Source of the DNA: Bradyrhizobium sp. Ghvi
GTDB taxonomy: Bacteria > Pseudomonadota > Alphaproteobacteria > Rhizobiales > Xanthobacteraceae
Assembly (NCBI RefSeq): GCF_900115265.1
Contig: NZ_FOVU01000003.1
Span: 434,001 to 498,000 of the forward strand
DNA: 64,000 bases
Reading direction: 5' to 3'
The translations under genes and the position numbers were made by a program. Positions within the stretch are counted from its first letter, which is position 1. Each line of letters begins with the position of its first letter. Under the pieces are notes generated by a model. It ran no database searches. It was not told where the DNA came from and saw nothing but the letters and a program-made list of their open reading frames with translations. Positions 52,270 to 63,000 of this stretch are shown here, in pieces.

Positions 52270-53769
52270 TCAAATCTTCTGATTGTACTCGCCGACCTCG
52301 GGATGGTTACGCAGCACGCTGTTCACCATCTCGAACATGTCGTGCATGCGCTGCTCGGAAACCGGGCTCTCGACCACGACAACGAGCTCGGGCTTGTTCG
52401 AGGAGGCGCGCACCAGGCCCCAGCTGCCGTCCTCGACCGTGACGCGCACGCCATTGACGGTGACGAGATCGCGGATCGCCTGGCCGCCGATCTTCGCGCC
52501 CTTGGCTTGCTCGCTCTCAAAATGCTTCACCACCTTGTCGATCACGCCGTACTTCACTTCGTCGGCGCAATGCGGCGACATGGTCGGCGACGACCAGGTT
52601 TTCGGCAGCGCATCCTTCAGGTCGGCCATCGACTTGCCCGGCGCGCGGTCGAGCATGTCGCAGATGGCGAGCGCCGACACCAGGCCATCGTCATAGCCGC
52701 GGCCATAGGGCTTGTTGAAGAAGAAATGGCCTGATTTCTCGAAGCCCGCGAGCGCACCGGTCTCATTGGTGCGGCGCTTCATGTAGGAATGGCCGGTCTT
52801 CCAATAGGCGGTCTTGGCGCCCTGCTTCTGCAGGACGGGATCGGTGACGAACAGGCCGGTCGACTTCACATCGACGATGAACTGCGCGTCCTTGTGGATC
52901 GCCGACATGTCGCGCGCCAGCATGACGCCGACCTTGTCGGCGAAGATCTCCTCGCCGGTGTTGTCGACGACGCCGCAGCGATCGCCGTCGCCGTCGAAGC
53001 CGAGGCCGACATCGGCCTTGTGATGCAGCACCGCGTCGCGGATCGCGTGCAGCATCTCCATATCTTCCGGATTCGGATTGTATTTCGGGAAGGTGTGGTC
53101 GAGCTCGGCGTCGAGGGGAATCACTTCGCAGCCGATCGCCTCCAGCACCTGCGGCGCGAACGCGCCGGCGGTGCCGTTGCCGCAGGCGGCGACGACCTTG
53201 AGCTTGCGCTTGAGCTTCGGACGGTTGGTGAGATCGGCGATGTAGCGCGCCGGATAGTTCTCGTGGAACTGGTAGGAGCCGCCCGCCTTGTTCTTGAACT
53301 CGGCATTGAGCACGATCTCCTTCAGCCGCGTCATCTCGTCGGGGCCGAAGGTCAGCGGACGATTGGCGCCCATCTTCACGCCGGTCCAGCCATTGTCGTT
53401 GTGCGAAGCGGTCACCATGGCGACAGCGGGTACGTCGAGGTCGAACTGCGCGAAATAGGCCATCGGCGTCACCGCAAGGCCGATGTCGTGCACCTTGCAC
53501 CCCGCGGCCATCAGGCCGGAGATCAGCGCATATTTGATCGAGGCCGAATAGCCGCGGAAATCGTGGCCGGTGACGATCTCCTGGCGGACGCCGAGCTCGG
53601 CGATCAGCGCGCCGAGCCCCATGCCGAGCGCCTGCACCCCCATCAGGTTGATTTCCTTCTGGAACAACCAGCGCGCGTCGTACTCGCGAAAACCCGTGGG
53701 CTTCACCATCGGCTCGGATTCGAAGGCGTAGGTGTTGGGCGACAAGACGGATTTCGGCTTGGGGAACAT
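52270..53769 (-). CDS. Phosphomannomutase/phosphoglucomutase
   Basis: 499 residues of the alpha-D-phosphohexomutase superfamily. The phosphoserine loop is VTASHNDNGWTGVKM (Ser122), the metal loop is GFDGDGDRCGVV (about 266-277), the sugar-binding loop contains GFEKSGHFFFNKPYG, and the C-terminal phosphate-binding loop carries RASSNKPELVVVVE. It interconverts 1- and 6-phosphates of mannose and glucose, feeding GDP-mannose and UDP-glucose for polysaccharides. The UDP-glucose dehydrogenase at 57.2 kb would use the product of the glucose branch. Confidence 0.92.
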   Translation of the reverse strand: MFPKPKSVLSPNTYAFESEPMVKPTGFREYDARWLFQKEINLMGVQALGMGLGALIAELGVRQEIVTGHDFRGYSASIKYALISGLMAAGCKVHDIGLAVTPMAYFAQFDLDVPAVAMVTASHNDNGWTGVKMGANRPLTFGPDEMTRLKEIVLNAEFKNKAGGSYQFHENYPARYIADLTNRPKLKRKLKVVAACGNGTAGAFAPQVLEAIGCEVIPLDAELDHTFPKYNPNPEDMEMLHAIRDAVLHHKADVGLGFDGDGDRCGVVDNTGEEIFADKVGVMLARDMSAIHKDAQFIVDVKSTGLFVTDPVLQKQGAKTAYWKTGHSYMKRRTNETGALAGFEKSGHFFFNKPYGRGYDDGLVSALAICDMLDRAPGKSMADLKDALPKTWSSPTMSPHCADEVKYGVIDKVVKHFESEQAKGAKIGGQAIRDLVTVNGVRVTVEDGSWGLVRASSNKPELVVVVESPVSEQRMHDMFEMVNSVLRNHPEVGEYNQKI

Positions 53770-53949
53770 TGAGGCGGTCTCGTGAAAAATGGCGGATTTG
53801 ATGCAGCCTTAGCGAATGCCAGGACGCAGCGGAAGGCGGGAATGAAGGCTTATGGTCAATAATTGCGGCAGTTTGGTAACGGAAAAACGTTATCTGCCAC
53901 AGGCTCGACAGGGCAATATCGAATATATCCAGACGCTATCCGCCCGAAC

Positions 53950-54462
53950 CTACTGCTCCAGCACCATCTGACCGTTGGCGTATTCAAAACGCTTGAGACG
54001 CGACAGGAAGGAGAGGCCGAGCAGGTTCTCCGACAGCGCAGCGTCGGGGAGCACCATGGCATCGACATCGCGCACGATGAGGCCGCCGACATCAAGCATG
54101 GCGATGCGGGCGCGCGCTGCCTTGATGGTGCCGTTCGCGGTGGTGACCGGGGCATTGTATTCGCTGCGCGAGGGACGCAGGCCGAAGCGCGCCGCCGAGG
54201 TCTCGTTCAGCGCCACCACGGAGGCGCCGGTGTCGACCATGAAGCCGATGCGCTGGCCGTCGATGCGGCCTTCGGTCTGGAAGTGGCCGCGCACGTCGCG
54301 GGGAATGTTGAGGCTGCGGCCGCCGGCCGGCGCCATCGTCGCAACCGCCACCGTCGGATGAGGCACTGAGGTGGCGGACGCGGAGCTCATCCTGTCCGCC
54401 ATCTGCGCCATGAAGGTGCCGAGGGCGATCATGATGGCCGCGAAGATCATAATGTTACGCAT
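53950..54462 (-). CDS. TIGR02281-type clan AA aspartic protease
   Basis: 170 residues from the ATG at 54462 (a GTG is one codon before). An N-terminal membrane segment (about 3-22) anchors a retropepsin-like domain: IDGQRIGFMVDTGASVVALN contains the D-T-G-A active site, and ENLLGLSFLSRLKRFEYANG is the C-terminal strand pair. Such single-domain proteases would dimerise. The substrate is unknown, with the domain predicted to face the periplasm. Neighbours are a phosphomutase and hrpB, both on the same strand but separated. Confidence 0.85.
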   Translation of the reverse strand: MRNIMIFAAIMIALGTFMAQMADRMSSASATSVPHPTVAVATMAPAGGRSLNIPRDVRGHFQTEGRIDGQRIGFMVDTGASVVALNETSAARFGLRPSRSEYNAPVTTANGTIKAARARIAMLDVGGLIVRDVDAMVLPDAALSENLLGLSFLSRLKRFEYANGQMVLEQ

Positions 54463-54580
54463 CACACCACTTCCGAGCCGGAGAGCTCGATTTCATCACG
54501 CGGCACGTCTGTCCGCGAGCGAACCGCGGCGGAGCCGGTGCTATTTTGACGAAAAGGATGAGCGGACGGTTAATGCGGCG

Positions 54581-57055
54581 TCAGGTGCCGCGCGGCTTAG
54601 CCCGCCGGGTCGGCACCGCGCTCGCCGGATCATCCGGCCAGGGGTGGCGCGGATAGCGGCCGCGCAGATCGGAACGGACAGCGGCGTAGCTGCCGCGCCA
54701 GAAGCCGGGGAGGTCACGCGTCACCTGCACCGGGCGCTGCGCCGGCGAGAGCAATTCGAGCACCAGCGGCACCTTGCCGGCAGCGATCGAGGGATGAGTG
54801 TTGAGCCCGAACAGTTCCTGCAACCGCACCGCAATGGTCGGCCCCTGCTCCGCCTCGTAATCGATCGCGAGCACGCTCCCCGTCGGCGCCTCGAAATGCG
54901 TGGGCGCCTCGCGGTCGAGCCGCGCGCGCATCTCCCAGGGCAATAGCGCCATCAGCGCATCGGAGAGATCGCCGGCGGTGACGTCCTTCAGCGCGATCTT
55001 GTCGTAGAGAGCAGGCACCAACCAATCGTCGCGCCTCGCGATCAGGCCATCGTCGGAGAGATCGGGCCAGCTCTCGCCCTCGGCCTTGCGCAAGAACATC
55101 ACACGGTCGCGCCATTGTTTGGCGGCCTTCGACCAGGGCAGGCGGTCGAGGCCGGCGGCGATCAGCCCGTCGGCGAAGATGCGCGCAGTGTCCTCCGAGG
55201 GAGACACAGGAAGCGTCGCCTCGGACAGCGTGATCGCGTGCAGCACGCGCTTGCGACGCGCGCGCAGCGCCATCGCGCTGCGGTCGAACGAGATCTCGTC
55301 GACGCTCCCGATGTGCTCGGCAAAATGCCGCTCGATGTCGTCCTCGGCGATCTGTGCGGCGAGCAGGATGCGGCCGCTCGCGGCCGTGCCGGTCATCTCG
55401 CCGATCGCGACATAGGGTGCGCGCGCGAGCGAGGAGGTCTGCTCCACGGCGGCGCCGCGGCCATTGGCGAGCACGAAACTGCCGTTGCCGCGGTTGCGCG
55501 CGACGCGGTCCGGGAAGGCATAAGCGAGCATCAGGCCGGTCGAGAGATTCTCCTGCGGTCCCGGCTTCTCGGACGCTGCGACCTGCGAGGCCCAGCGTCG
55601 AGCGAGATCGCGCGCACTCGCCGCCCGCGGCGAGCGGTCCCGGCGGAACTGGTCGCGCCGGTGCTCGAGATCGACGCTGTCGCCGCCAAGCCCGCGCTCG
55701 GTGATGACAGCGGCGATCTCGGCCGCGTCTTCGCCGCAGCCTGCGCGATGCGAATCCACGATCATGCGGGCCAGCCGCGGCGGCAGCGCCAGCGCGCGCA
55801 GGCTCTTGCCTTCCGCCGTGATGCGCCCATCGCCGTCGAGCGCGTTGAGCTCGCCGAGCAAGTTCTTGGCTTCCTTCCAGGCCGGCTGCGGCGGTGGATC
55901 GAGGAATGACAACGCGGCGGGATCGGCAACGCCCCATTGGGCGAGATCGAGCACCAGCGAGGAGAGGTCGGCGCTCAGGATTTCAGGTTGCGTGTAAGGC
56001 GCGAGCGAAGCCGTCTGCGGCTCGTCCCAGAGCCGATAGCAGACGCCGGGCTCGGTACGGCCGGCGCGGCCGCGGCGCTGGTCGACTGCCGCACGCGCCG
56101 CGCGCACGGTCTCCAGCCGCGTCAAGCCGATGTCGGGCTCGTAGCGCGGCACGCGGGCGAGACCGGAATCGACGACGATGCGCACGCCTTCGATGGTGAG
56201 CGACGTCTCGGCGATCGAGGTCGCCAGCACGACTTTGCGCATGCCCTTCGGCGCAGGCGAGATCGCTCGGTCCTGCACGGCGGCGTCGAGCGCGCCGAAC
56301 AGCGGCACGATTTCAATGCCGGCGTCCTGCACGCGCTCGCTGAGAAAATTCTGGGTGCGGCGGATTTCCGCAGCGCCCGGCAGAAACGCCAGCACAGAAC
56401 CACTGTCGGCACGGAGCGCGGACGCGATCGCATCCGCCATCTGCCGCTCGATCGGCGAATCCGCCTTGCGGCCGAGATAGCGCGTTTCGACGGGAAAGGC
56501 GCGGCCCTCACTCTCGACGACCGGGGCATCGCCCAGCAGCTTGGCGACGCGGGCACCGTCGAGCGTGGCCGACATCACGAGGATGCGCAGGTCCTCGCGC
56601 AGGCCGAGTTGCGCATCGCGCGCCAGCGCCAGACCCAGATCGGCGTCGAGCGAGCGCTCGTGGAATTCGTCGAACAGGATGGCGGCAACACCGGAGAGCT
56701 CGGGATCGTCGAGGATTTGGCGGGTGAAAATCCCCTCGGTCACCATCTCGATGCGCGTGGCGCGCGAGATCTTCGAGCCGAAGCGGACGCGGTAGCCGAC
56801 GGTGTCCCCGGCACGCTCGCCAAGCGTCTTGGCCATGCGGTCGGCACTCGCGCGCGCCGCAATGCGCCGTGGCTCCAGCACGATGATCTTTCTGCCTTTG
56901 GCCCAGGGCGCATCGAGCAGCGCCAGCGGCACCCGCGTGGTCTTGCCGGCGCCCGGAGGAGCGACCAGCACGGCCGCGTTGTGCGCCTCCAGCGTGCGCG
57001 AGAGGTCGTCGAGCACGGCATCGATCGGGAGGGGCGTGTCGAAGGTGCGGGGCAA
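54581..57055 (-). CDS. hrpB: ATP-dependent helicase HrpB
   Basis: 824 residues. Motif I is VAPPGAGKTTRVPLALL (31-47), motif Ia EPRRIAARASADRM, motif II DEFHERSLD (129-137), and later FLPGAAEIRRT and RRGRAGRTEPGVCYRLW (motif VI), with the HrpB-specific C-terminal region DITPAGDL-like and LDREAPTHFEAPTGS. This family of DEAH-type RNA helicases has unknown substrates. The start is probably a TTG at 57055, because the ATG just upstream is in a frame stopped after four codons. Confidence 0.92.
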   Translation of the reverse strand: MPRTFDTPLPIDAVLDDLSRTLEAHNAAVLVAPPGAGKTTRVPLALLDAPWAKGRKIIVLEPRRIAARASADRMAKTLGERAGDTVGYRVRFGSKISRATRIEMVTEGIFTRQILDDPELSGVAAILFDEFHERSLDADLGLALARDAQLGLREDLRILVMSATLDGARVAKLLGDAPVVESEGRAFPVETRYLGRKADSPIERQMADAIASALRADSGSVLAFLPGAAEIRRTQNFLSERVQDAGIEIVPLFGALDAAVQDRAISPAPKGMRKVVLATSIAETSLTIEGVRIVVDSGLARVPRYEPDIGLTRLETVRAARAAVDQRRGRAGRTEPGVCYRLWDEPQTASLAPYTQPEILSADLSSLVLDLAQWGVADPAALSFLDPPPQPAWKEAKNLLGELNALDGDGRITAEGKSLRALALPPRLARMIVDSHRAGCGEDAAEIAAVITERGLGGDSVDLEHRRDQFRRDRSPRAASARDLARRWASQVAASEKPGPQENLSTGLMLAYAFPDRVARNRGNGSFVLANGRGAAVEQTSSLARAPYVAIGEMTGTAASGRILLAAQIAEDDIERHFAEHIGSVDEISFDRSAMALRARRKRVLHAITLSEATLPVSPSEDTARIFADGLIAAGLDRLPWSKAAKQWRDRVMFLRKAEGESWPDLSDDGLIARRDDWLVPALYDKIALKDVTAGDLSDALMALLPWEMRARLDREAPTHFEAPTGSVLAIDYEAEQGPTIAVRLQELFGLNTHPSIAAGKVPLVLELLSPAQRPVQVTRDLPGFWRGSYAAVRSDLRGRYPRHPWPDDPASAVPTRRAKPRGT

Positions 57056-57068
57056 GGGCTATCCACTC

Positions 57069-57213
57069 GTCATGCCCGGCCTCGTGCCGGGCATCCACGT
57101 CTTCGACTAGAAAACAGACGTGGATGGCCGGGACCCGGCTCCACGAACACTTCGCCGGGCTACAGAATCGGGCCGGCGAAGCCTAAGCGAAGACGGCAAG
57201 CCCGGCCATGACG
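57069..57213. repeat. Palindromic element, CATGCCCGGC...GCCGGGCAT with GACGTGGATG
   Basis: ATGCCCGGCCTCGTGCCGGGCAT then CCACGTCTTC on the left and GACGTGGATGGCCGGG on the right. It ends with CCCGGCCATGACGG at 57200-57213, which pairs back to GCATGACG-like ends. The CCACGTCTT/AAGACGTGG pairing is common in such Bradyrhizobium elements. It fills the hrpB-ugd gap. Confidence 0.7.
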
Positions 57214-57233
57214 GAATCATGTGCCGTGGTGCA

Positions 57234-58547
57234 TCAGGCTCGAGATGACCGCCCCACGCTCTCATAGGTAAAGCCGGCGGCAGTCATGTCTTCGGGGCGG
57301 TAGATGTTGCGCAAGTCGACCACGATGGGCTGCGTCATGATCGCCTTCAGCCGATCGAGATCAAGCGCGCGGAACTGGGCCCATTCGGTCACGACGACCA
57401 GCGCGTCGGCGCCTTCAGCGCAGGAATAGGCATCCTCGCAATAGGTAATGTTCGGGAGCTCGCCCTTGGCCTGCTCCATCCCAACGGGATCGAACGCCTT
57501 CACCTTCGCGCCCATGTCGAGAAGACCTGTGACCAGGGGGATCGAGGGCGCGTCGCGCATGTCGTCGGTGTCGGGCTTGAAGGTGAGGCCGAGCACCGCG
57601 ATGGTCTTGCCGCGCAAGGAGCCGCCGAGCGCCTGGCTGACTTTGCGCGCCATCGCGCGCTTGCGGTTCTCATTGACCGCCAGCACGGACTCGACGATGC
57701 GCAAGGAGACGTCGTAGTCCTGCGCGATCTTGATCAGCGCCTTGGTGTCCTTCGGAAAGCACGAGCCGCCGAAACCAGGACCGGCATGCAGGAATTTCGT
57801 GCCAATGCGGTTGTCCAGGCCAATGCCGCGCGCGACCTCCTGAACGTTGGCACCGACCTTTTCGGAGAGGTCCGCGATCTCGTTGATGAAGGTGATTTTG
57901 GTCGCGAGGAAGGCGTTGGCGGCGTATTTGATCATCTCGGCGGTGCGACGCGCGGTGAACATCAGCGGTGCCTGGTTCAGCGACAGCGGGCGGTAGATGT
58001 CGCCCATCACCTTGCGGCCGCGGTCGTCGGAGGTGCCGACGACGACGCGATCGGGGAACTTGAAGTCACGGATCGCCGCGCCCTCGCGCAGGAACTCAGG
58101 GTTGGAGGCGACGACGACGTCCGCCGTCGGATTGGCCTCGCGAATGATGCGCTCGACCTCGTCGCCGGTGCCGACAGGCACAGTCGACTTCGTGACCACG
58201 ACGGTGAAGCCGGAGAGCGACTGCGCAATCTCTTTCGCGGCGGCGTAGACGTAAGAGAGATCGGCGTGACCGTCGCCGCGGCGCGAGGGGGTGCCGACCG
58301 CGATAAAAACCGCATCGGCGTCAGCGACCGGCTTGGAGAGATCAGTGGTGAAGTCGAGCCGCTTGGCCCTGACGTTAGTCGCGACCAGCTCGTCCAGGCC
58401 CGGCTCATAGATCGGGATCTCGCCGCGGTGAAGCGCCGCGATCTTCTTCTCATCCTTGTCGACGCAGGTGACGTCGTGACCGAAATCCGCAAAGCAGGCG
58501 CCGGATACCAGTCCGACATAGCCCGTGCCGATCATCGCGATGCGCAT
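57234..58547 (-). CDS. UDP-glucose 6-dehydrogenase
   Basis: 437 residues. The NAD-binding start is MRIAMIGTGYVGLVSGACFA; the UDP-sugar region has STVPVGTGDEVERII, and the catalytic loop GPGFGGSCFPKDTKAL contains the thiol Cys263. VLGLTFKPDTDDMRDAPSI opens the C-terminal UDP-binding domain. It makes UDP-glucuronate for exopolysaccharide or LPS. It is the divergent neighbour of an acyltransferase, and the phosphohexomutase at 52.3 kb supplies the glucose 1-phosphate end of the pathway. Confidence 0.95.
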   Translation of the reverse strand: MRIAMIGTGYVGLVSGACFADFGHDVTCVDKDEKKIAALHRGEIPIYEPGLDELVATNVRAKRLDFTTDLSKPVADADAVFIAVGTPSRRGDGHADLSYVYAAAKEIAQSLSGFTVVVTKSTVPVGTGDEVERIIREANPTADVVVASNPEFLREGAAIRDFKFPDRVVVGTSDDRGRKVMGDIYRPLSLNQAPLMFTARRTAEMIKYAANAFLATKITFINEIADLSEKVGANVQEVARGIGLDNRIGTKFLHAGPGFGGSCFPKDTKALIKIAQDYDVSLRIVESVLAVNENRKRAMARKVSQALGGSLRGKTIAVLGLTFKPDTDDMRDAPSIPLVTGLLDMGAKVKAFDPVGMEQAKGELPNITYCEDAYSCAEGADALVVVTEWAQFRALDLDRLKAIMTQPIVVDLRNIYRPEDMTAAGFTYESVGRSSRA

Positions 58548-58741
58548 GAAAATCCCTGTTTTAGGCCTGGTTAACGAAATCCCAATTCAGGAGCGGTTTA
58601 GCATTTTCCCGCCGGGAAGGAAGAGCCCGCGATCGGAAACCGGCACGCGATTTGTACCGGTAAAGAAGTCGGAAACCACTGGGCGCCACACTGCCCCACG
58701 GCCGCACATGACCGGGCAGAACCCGCCTCGAAAAGGGACAC

Positions 58742-59812
58742 ATGGCACGATCGGGCACTTCAGCTTTGAGCAGCGGGTTTCCCAAAGCCCCCGCTGCGGC
58801 GCGTGTCGACTGGGTCGACTACGCCAAAGGCATCTGCATCGTCATGGTCGTGATGATGCATTCGGTGCTAGGGGTCGAGCTCGCCGCCGGAAGAACCGGT
58901 TTCATGCACGTTCTGGTGGCCTTCGCAAAACCTTTCCGGATGCCGGACTTCTTCCTGATTTCGGGCCTGTTCCTGCCGCTTGTGATCGATCGCGACTGGC
59001 GAACCTATCTCGACCGCAAGGTGGTGCATTTCGCCTATTTTTATGTCATCTGGGTGACAATCCAGTTCGGTTTCAAAGCCCCCGCCTTTGCCGCTGAAAC
59101 CGGCTGGCGTGACGTGGGCCTGCTGTACCTCGAATCCTTCATCGAGCCGTTCGGCACGCTCTGGTTCATCTACCTGCTACCGATCTTCTTCGTCGTCACA
59201 AAACTGACGCGCAGAGTCCCGCCGCTTGCGATCTGGTTCGTCGCCGCCGCGCTGGAGACCGTGCGCGTCACGACCGGCTGGACCGTGATCGACGAGTTCT
59301 GCGCGCGCTTCGTCTATTTCTACTCGGGGTATCTGTTCGCGCCGTACGTATTCGCATTGTCGGAACGCGCGCGAAGCCATCCCGCGCTTGCGCTCGCAGC
59401 GCTCGGGACCTGGGCATTGGTGGATGCCGGCCTCGTGAGCCTTGGCGCAAGCGAGTGGAAGATCGTGTCGCTGCTGCTCGGCTTCGCCGGCGCCTGCGCG
59501 ATCATCACGATCGGCACGTTGCTCGCGCGCGCGCATTGGCTCAATGTCCTGCGCTTCTGCGGCGAGCATTCGATCGTGATCTATCTCGCCTTCTTCCTGC
59601 CGATGGCCGCAACGCGCACGCTGCTGCTGCGCAGCGGCGTCATTGCGGATATCGGTACGATCTCCCTGCTCGTCACCATCGCCGGCGTGCTCGGATCGCT
59701 TGCGATCTGGCGGGCCGCACTACGGCTCAACGCGCACGTCCTGTTCGAGCGGCCAGATCCTTTCTGGATCGCGCCAAAGAAGGCCCGCGCTGTGCTGCAG
59801 GCGGCGGAGTAG
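58742..59812 (+). CDS. Acyltransferase family 3 membrane protein
   Basis: 356 residues from the ATG at 58742 (AAAAGGGACAC upstream). RVDWVDYAKGICIVMVVMMH near the N-terminus is the family start, with the catalytic-type His at the end, followed by RMPDFFLISGLFLPLV. About ten transmembrane helices fill the rest. These enzymes transfer O-acyl groups to polysaccharides, oligosaccharides or lipids across the inner membrane. Its divergent position to UDP-glucose dehydrogenase suggests decoration of a surface polysaccharide, an inference. Confidence 0.88.
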   Translation: MARSGTSALSSGFPKAPAAARVDWVDYAKGICIVMVVMMHSVLGVELAAGRTGFMHVLVAFAKPFRMPDFFLISGLFLPLVIDRDWRTYLDRKVVHFAYFYVIWVTIQFGFKAPAFAAETGWRDVGLLYLESFIEPFGTLWFIYLLPIFFVVTKLTRRVPPLAIWFVAAALETVRVTTGWTVIDEFCARFVYFYSGYLFAPYVFALSERARSHPALALAALGTWALVDAGLVSLGASEWKIVSLLLGFAGACAIITIGTLLARAHWLNVLRFCGEHSIVIYLAFFLPMAATRTLLLRSGVIADIGTISLLVTIAGVLGSLAIWRAALRLNAHVLFERPDPFWIAPKKARAVLQAAE

Positions 59813-59824
59813 CCGAGTTCTCGG

Positions 59825-59928
59825 TGTCGTCGCCCGGCTTGACCGGGCGATCCAGTGCGCCGAGGCGCCAGCGATAAATCGAGAAGCCGCGGCGTACTGG
59901 ATTCCCCGCGTTCGCGGGGAATGACAGC
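59825..59928. repeat. Two-hairpin intergenic element, copy D
   Basis: GTCGTCGCCCGGCTTGACCG-GGCGAT then CCAGTG forms the first arm. The second arm is TACTGG then ATTCCCCGC-GTTC-GCGGGGAAT and GACAG. The internal region (GATAAATCGAGAAGCCGCGG) replaces the GCCGAGAGG of the others. It lies between the acyltransferase and polA. Confidence 0.85.
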
Positions 59929-60025
59929 GGGGATCAGGGAACGACAGTGGGGATAGCGGCACCAGCAGCCCAAAAATCCCTCTCTCCAGGCTGTCAAAGG
60001 CCGCAAAAATTCATACATTGCGGCC

Positions 60026-63000
60026 ATGCCCAAAACATCCCCGAAGACCACCGCCAAAGCTGACACCAAGGCTGCTGCATCCAAAGCCGCCGACACCAAG
60101 CCCACTGCCGTGACGGCTGCTGCCAAACCGGTTTCGGCCAAGGCCGCTGGCAAGGGCGACCACGTCTTCCTGGTCGACGGTTCCTCCTACATCTTCCGCG
60201 CCTATCACGCGCTGCCGCCGCTGAACCGCAAGTCCGACGGCTTGCAGGTCAACGCCGTACTCGGCTTCTGCAATATGCTATGGAAGCTGCTGCGCGACAT
60301 GCCCGAGGACAACCGGCCGACGCATCTGGCCATCATCTTCGACAAGTCGGAAGTGACTTTCCGCAACAAGATCTATCCCGACTACAAGGCGCACCGGCCT
60401 CCGGCGCCTGACGATCTGATCCCGCAATTCGCGCTGATCCGCGAGGCGGTGCGCGCCTTCGACCTGCCCTGCCTGGAACAGGTCGGCTTCGAGGCCGACG
60501 ATCTCATCGCGACCTATGTGCGGCAGGCCTGCGAGCGCGGCGCCAGCGCCACCATCGTGTCCTCCGACAAGGACCTGATGCAGCTCGTCACCGATTGCGT
60601 CACCATGTACGACACCATGAAGGATCGCCGCATCGGGATTCCAGAGGTGATCGAGAAGTTCGGCGTGCCGCCGGAGAAGGTGGTCGAGGTGCAGGCGCTG
60701 GCCGGCGATTCCACCGACAACGTGCCTGGCGTGCCTGGCATCGGTATCAAGACCGCAGCGCAGCTGATCGTCGAATACGGCGATCTCGAACAACTGCTGT
60801 TCCGCGCCACCGAGATCAAGCAGCCGAAACGCCGCGAGGCGCTGATCGAGAACGCCGAGAAGGCGCGCATCTCGCGCCAGCTGGTGTTGCTCGACGACAA
60901 GGTCGATCTGGAGGTGCCGCTGGACGATCTGGCCGTCCATGAGCCCGATCCGCGCAAGCTGATTGCCTTCCTGAAGGCGATGGAGTTCACCACGCTGACA
61001 CGGCGCGTCGCCGAATATTCGCAGATCGATCCTGCCAACGTCGATGCCGATCCCGGCTATGCGAAAGGCGCGAGCGTATTCTCGCCGCTGCCGCCTTCGG
61101 ATGTTGTGCCAGCTCCGGGGCCCGGTACCCCAGCGCAAGCCCGGCCGAGCGACCCCAAAAAATCGGCGGGCAAGGAGGACAAGGCTGCGAGCCCGAAGGG
61201 CGCGCCGGTCTCGCTCGCCGCCGCGCGCGAGGAGGCGCTGCGCAAGCTGCCGGTTGACCGCAGCAAGTATCAGGCTATCAAGACGCTGAAAGAGCTCAAC
61301 GCCTTCATCGCGCGGATTCATGATACCGGTCATGTCGCGGTCGAGCTGCGCGGAAACTCGATCGATCCGATGCAGGCCGATCTCTGCGGAATCGCGCTGG
61401 CGCTGGCCCCGAACGAGGCTTGCTATGTGCCGCTGGCGCACAAGCAATCCGGTGGCGACGGCGGCTTGTTCGACGCGGGCCTTGCGCCCGATCAGGTCAA
61501 GCACGAAGACGCGCTTCAAGCGCTGCGGCCGGTGCTGGAATCATCGGGCATTCTCAAGATCGGCTTCGACGTCAAGTTCACGGCCGTGATGCTGGCGCAG
61601 CACGGCATCACCTTGCGCAACACCGACGATGCGCAACTGATCTCCTATGTGCTCGATGCCGGTCGCGGCTCGCATGCGCTGGAGCAGCTTTCCGAACGCT
61701 GGTTCGGCCATGCCATGCTGAAGGAGAGCGAGCTGCTCGGCAGCGGCAAGGGCAAGCTCACCTTCGACCAGGTGCCGATCGACAAGGCCGCGCCCCTGTC
61801 CGCCGAAGGGGCCGACATCGCCCTGCGCATCTGGCGCGTGCTGAAGCCGCGCCTCGTCGCCGAGCACATGACCACCGTCTACGAGACGCTGGAGCGGCCG
61901 CTGGTCGCGGTGCTCGCGCGCATGGAACGCCGCGGCATCTCGATCGACCGCCAGGTGCTGTCGCGTCTGTCAGGCGACTTTGCCCAGACCGCGGCACGTG
62001 TCGAGGCCGAGATCCAGGAGATCGCCGGCGAGCCGGTGAACGTCGGCAGCCCCAAGCAGATCGGCGACATCCTGTTCGGCAAGATGGGACTGCCTGGCGG
62101 CACCAAGACCAAGACGGGGGCGTGGTCGACCACCGCGCAGGTGCTCGACGAACTCGCCGAGCAGGGCCACGATTTTCCGCGGAAGATCCTGGAGTGGCGC
62201 CAGGTCTCGAAGCTGAAATCGACCTACACCGACGCGCTGCCGACCTACGTCAATCCGCAGACCCATCGCGTGCACACGACCTACGCGCTGGCCGCGACCA
62301 CGACGGGCCGTCTGTCGTCGAACGAGCCGAACCTGCAGAACATTCCGGTTCGTACCGAGGACGGCCGAAAAATCCGCCGCGCCTTCATCGCAACGCCCGG
62401 GCACAAGCTGGTCTCGGCCGACTATTCGCAGATCGAGCTGCGGCTGCTGGCCGAGATCGCCGACATTCCCGTGCTGAAGCAGGCGTTCCGCGATGGCCTC
62501 GATATTCACGCGATGACCGCGTCAGAAATGTTCGGCGTACCGATCAAGGGCATGCCGAGCGAAATCCGCCGCCGCGCCAAGGCGATCAATTTCGGCATTA
62601 TCTACGGCATCTCCGCGTTCGGCCTCGCCAACCAGCTCGGTATCGCCCGTGAAGAAGCGTCGGCCTATATCAAGAAGTATTTTGAGCGCTTCCCCGGCAT
62701 CCGCGCCTATATGGACGAGACGCGCGACTTTTGCCGGCAGCACGGCTACGTCACCACGCTGTTCGGCCGCAAGTGCCATTACCCTGATATCAAGGCGTCC
62801 AACGCCTCGGTGCGCGCCTTCAACGAGCGGGCAGCGATCAACGCGCGACTCCAGGGCACCGCGGCTGACATCATCCGCCGCGCCATGACGCGGGTCGAAG
62901 ACGCGCTGGCCGAGAAGAAGCTCTCGGCGCAGATGCTGCTCCAGGTACATGACGAATTGATCTTCGAGGTGCCGGACGCGGAGGTCGAGGCGACGCTGCC

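Noticed and set aside
38852..59928. Two-hairpin repeats as a CRISPR array
   Set aside because: The copies are thousands of bases apart, lie singly between genes and have no spacer structure or cas genes.
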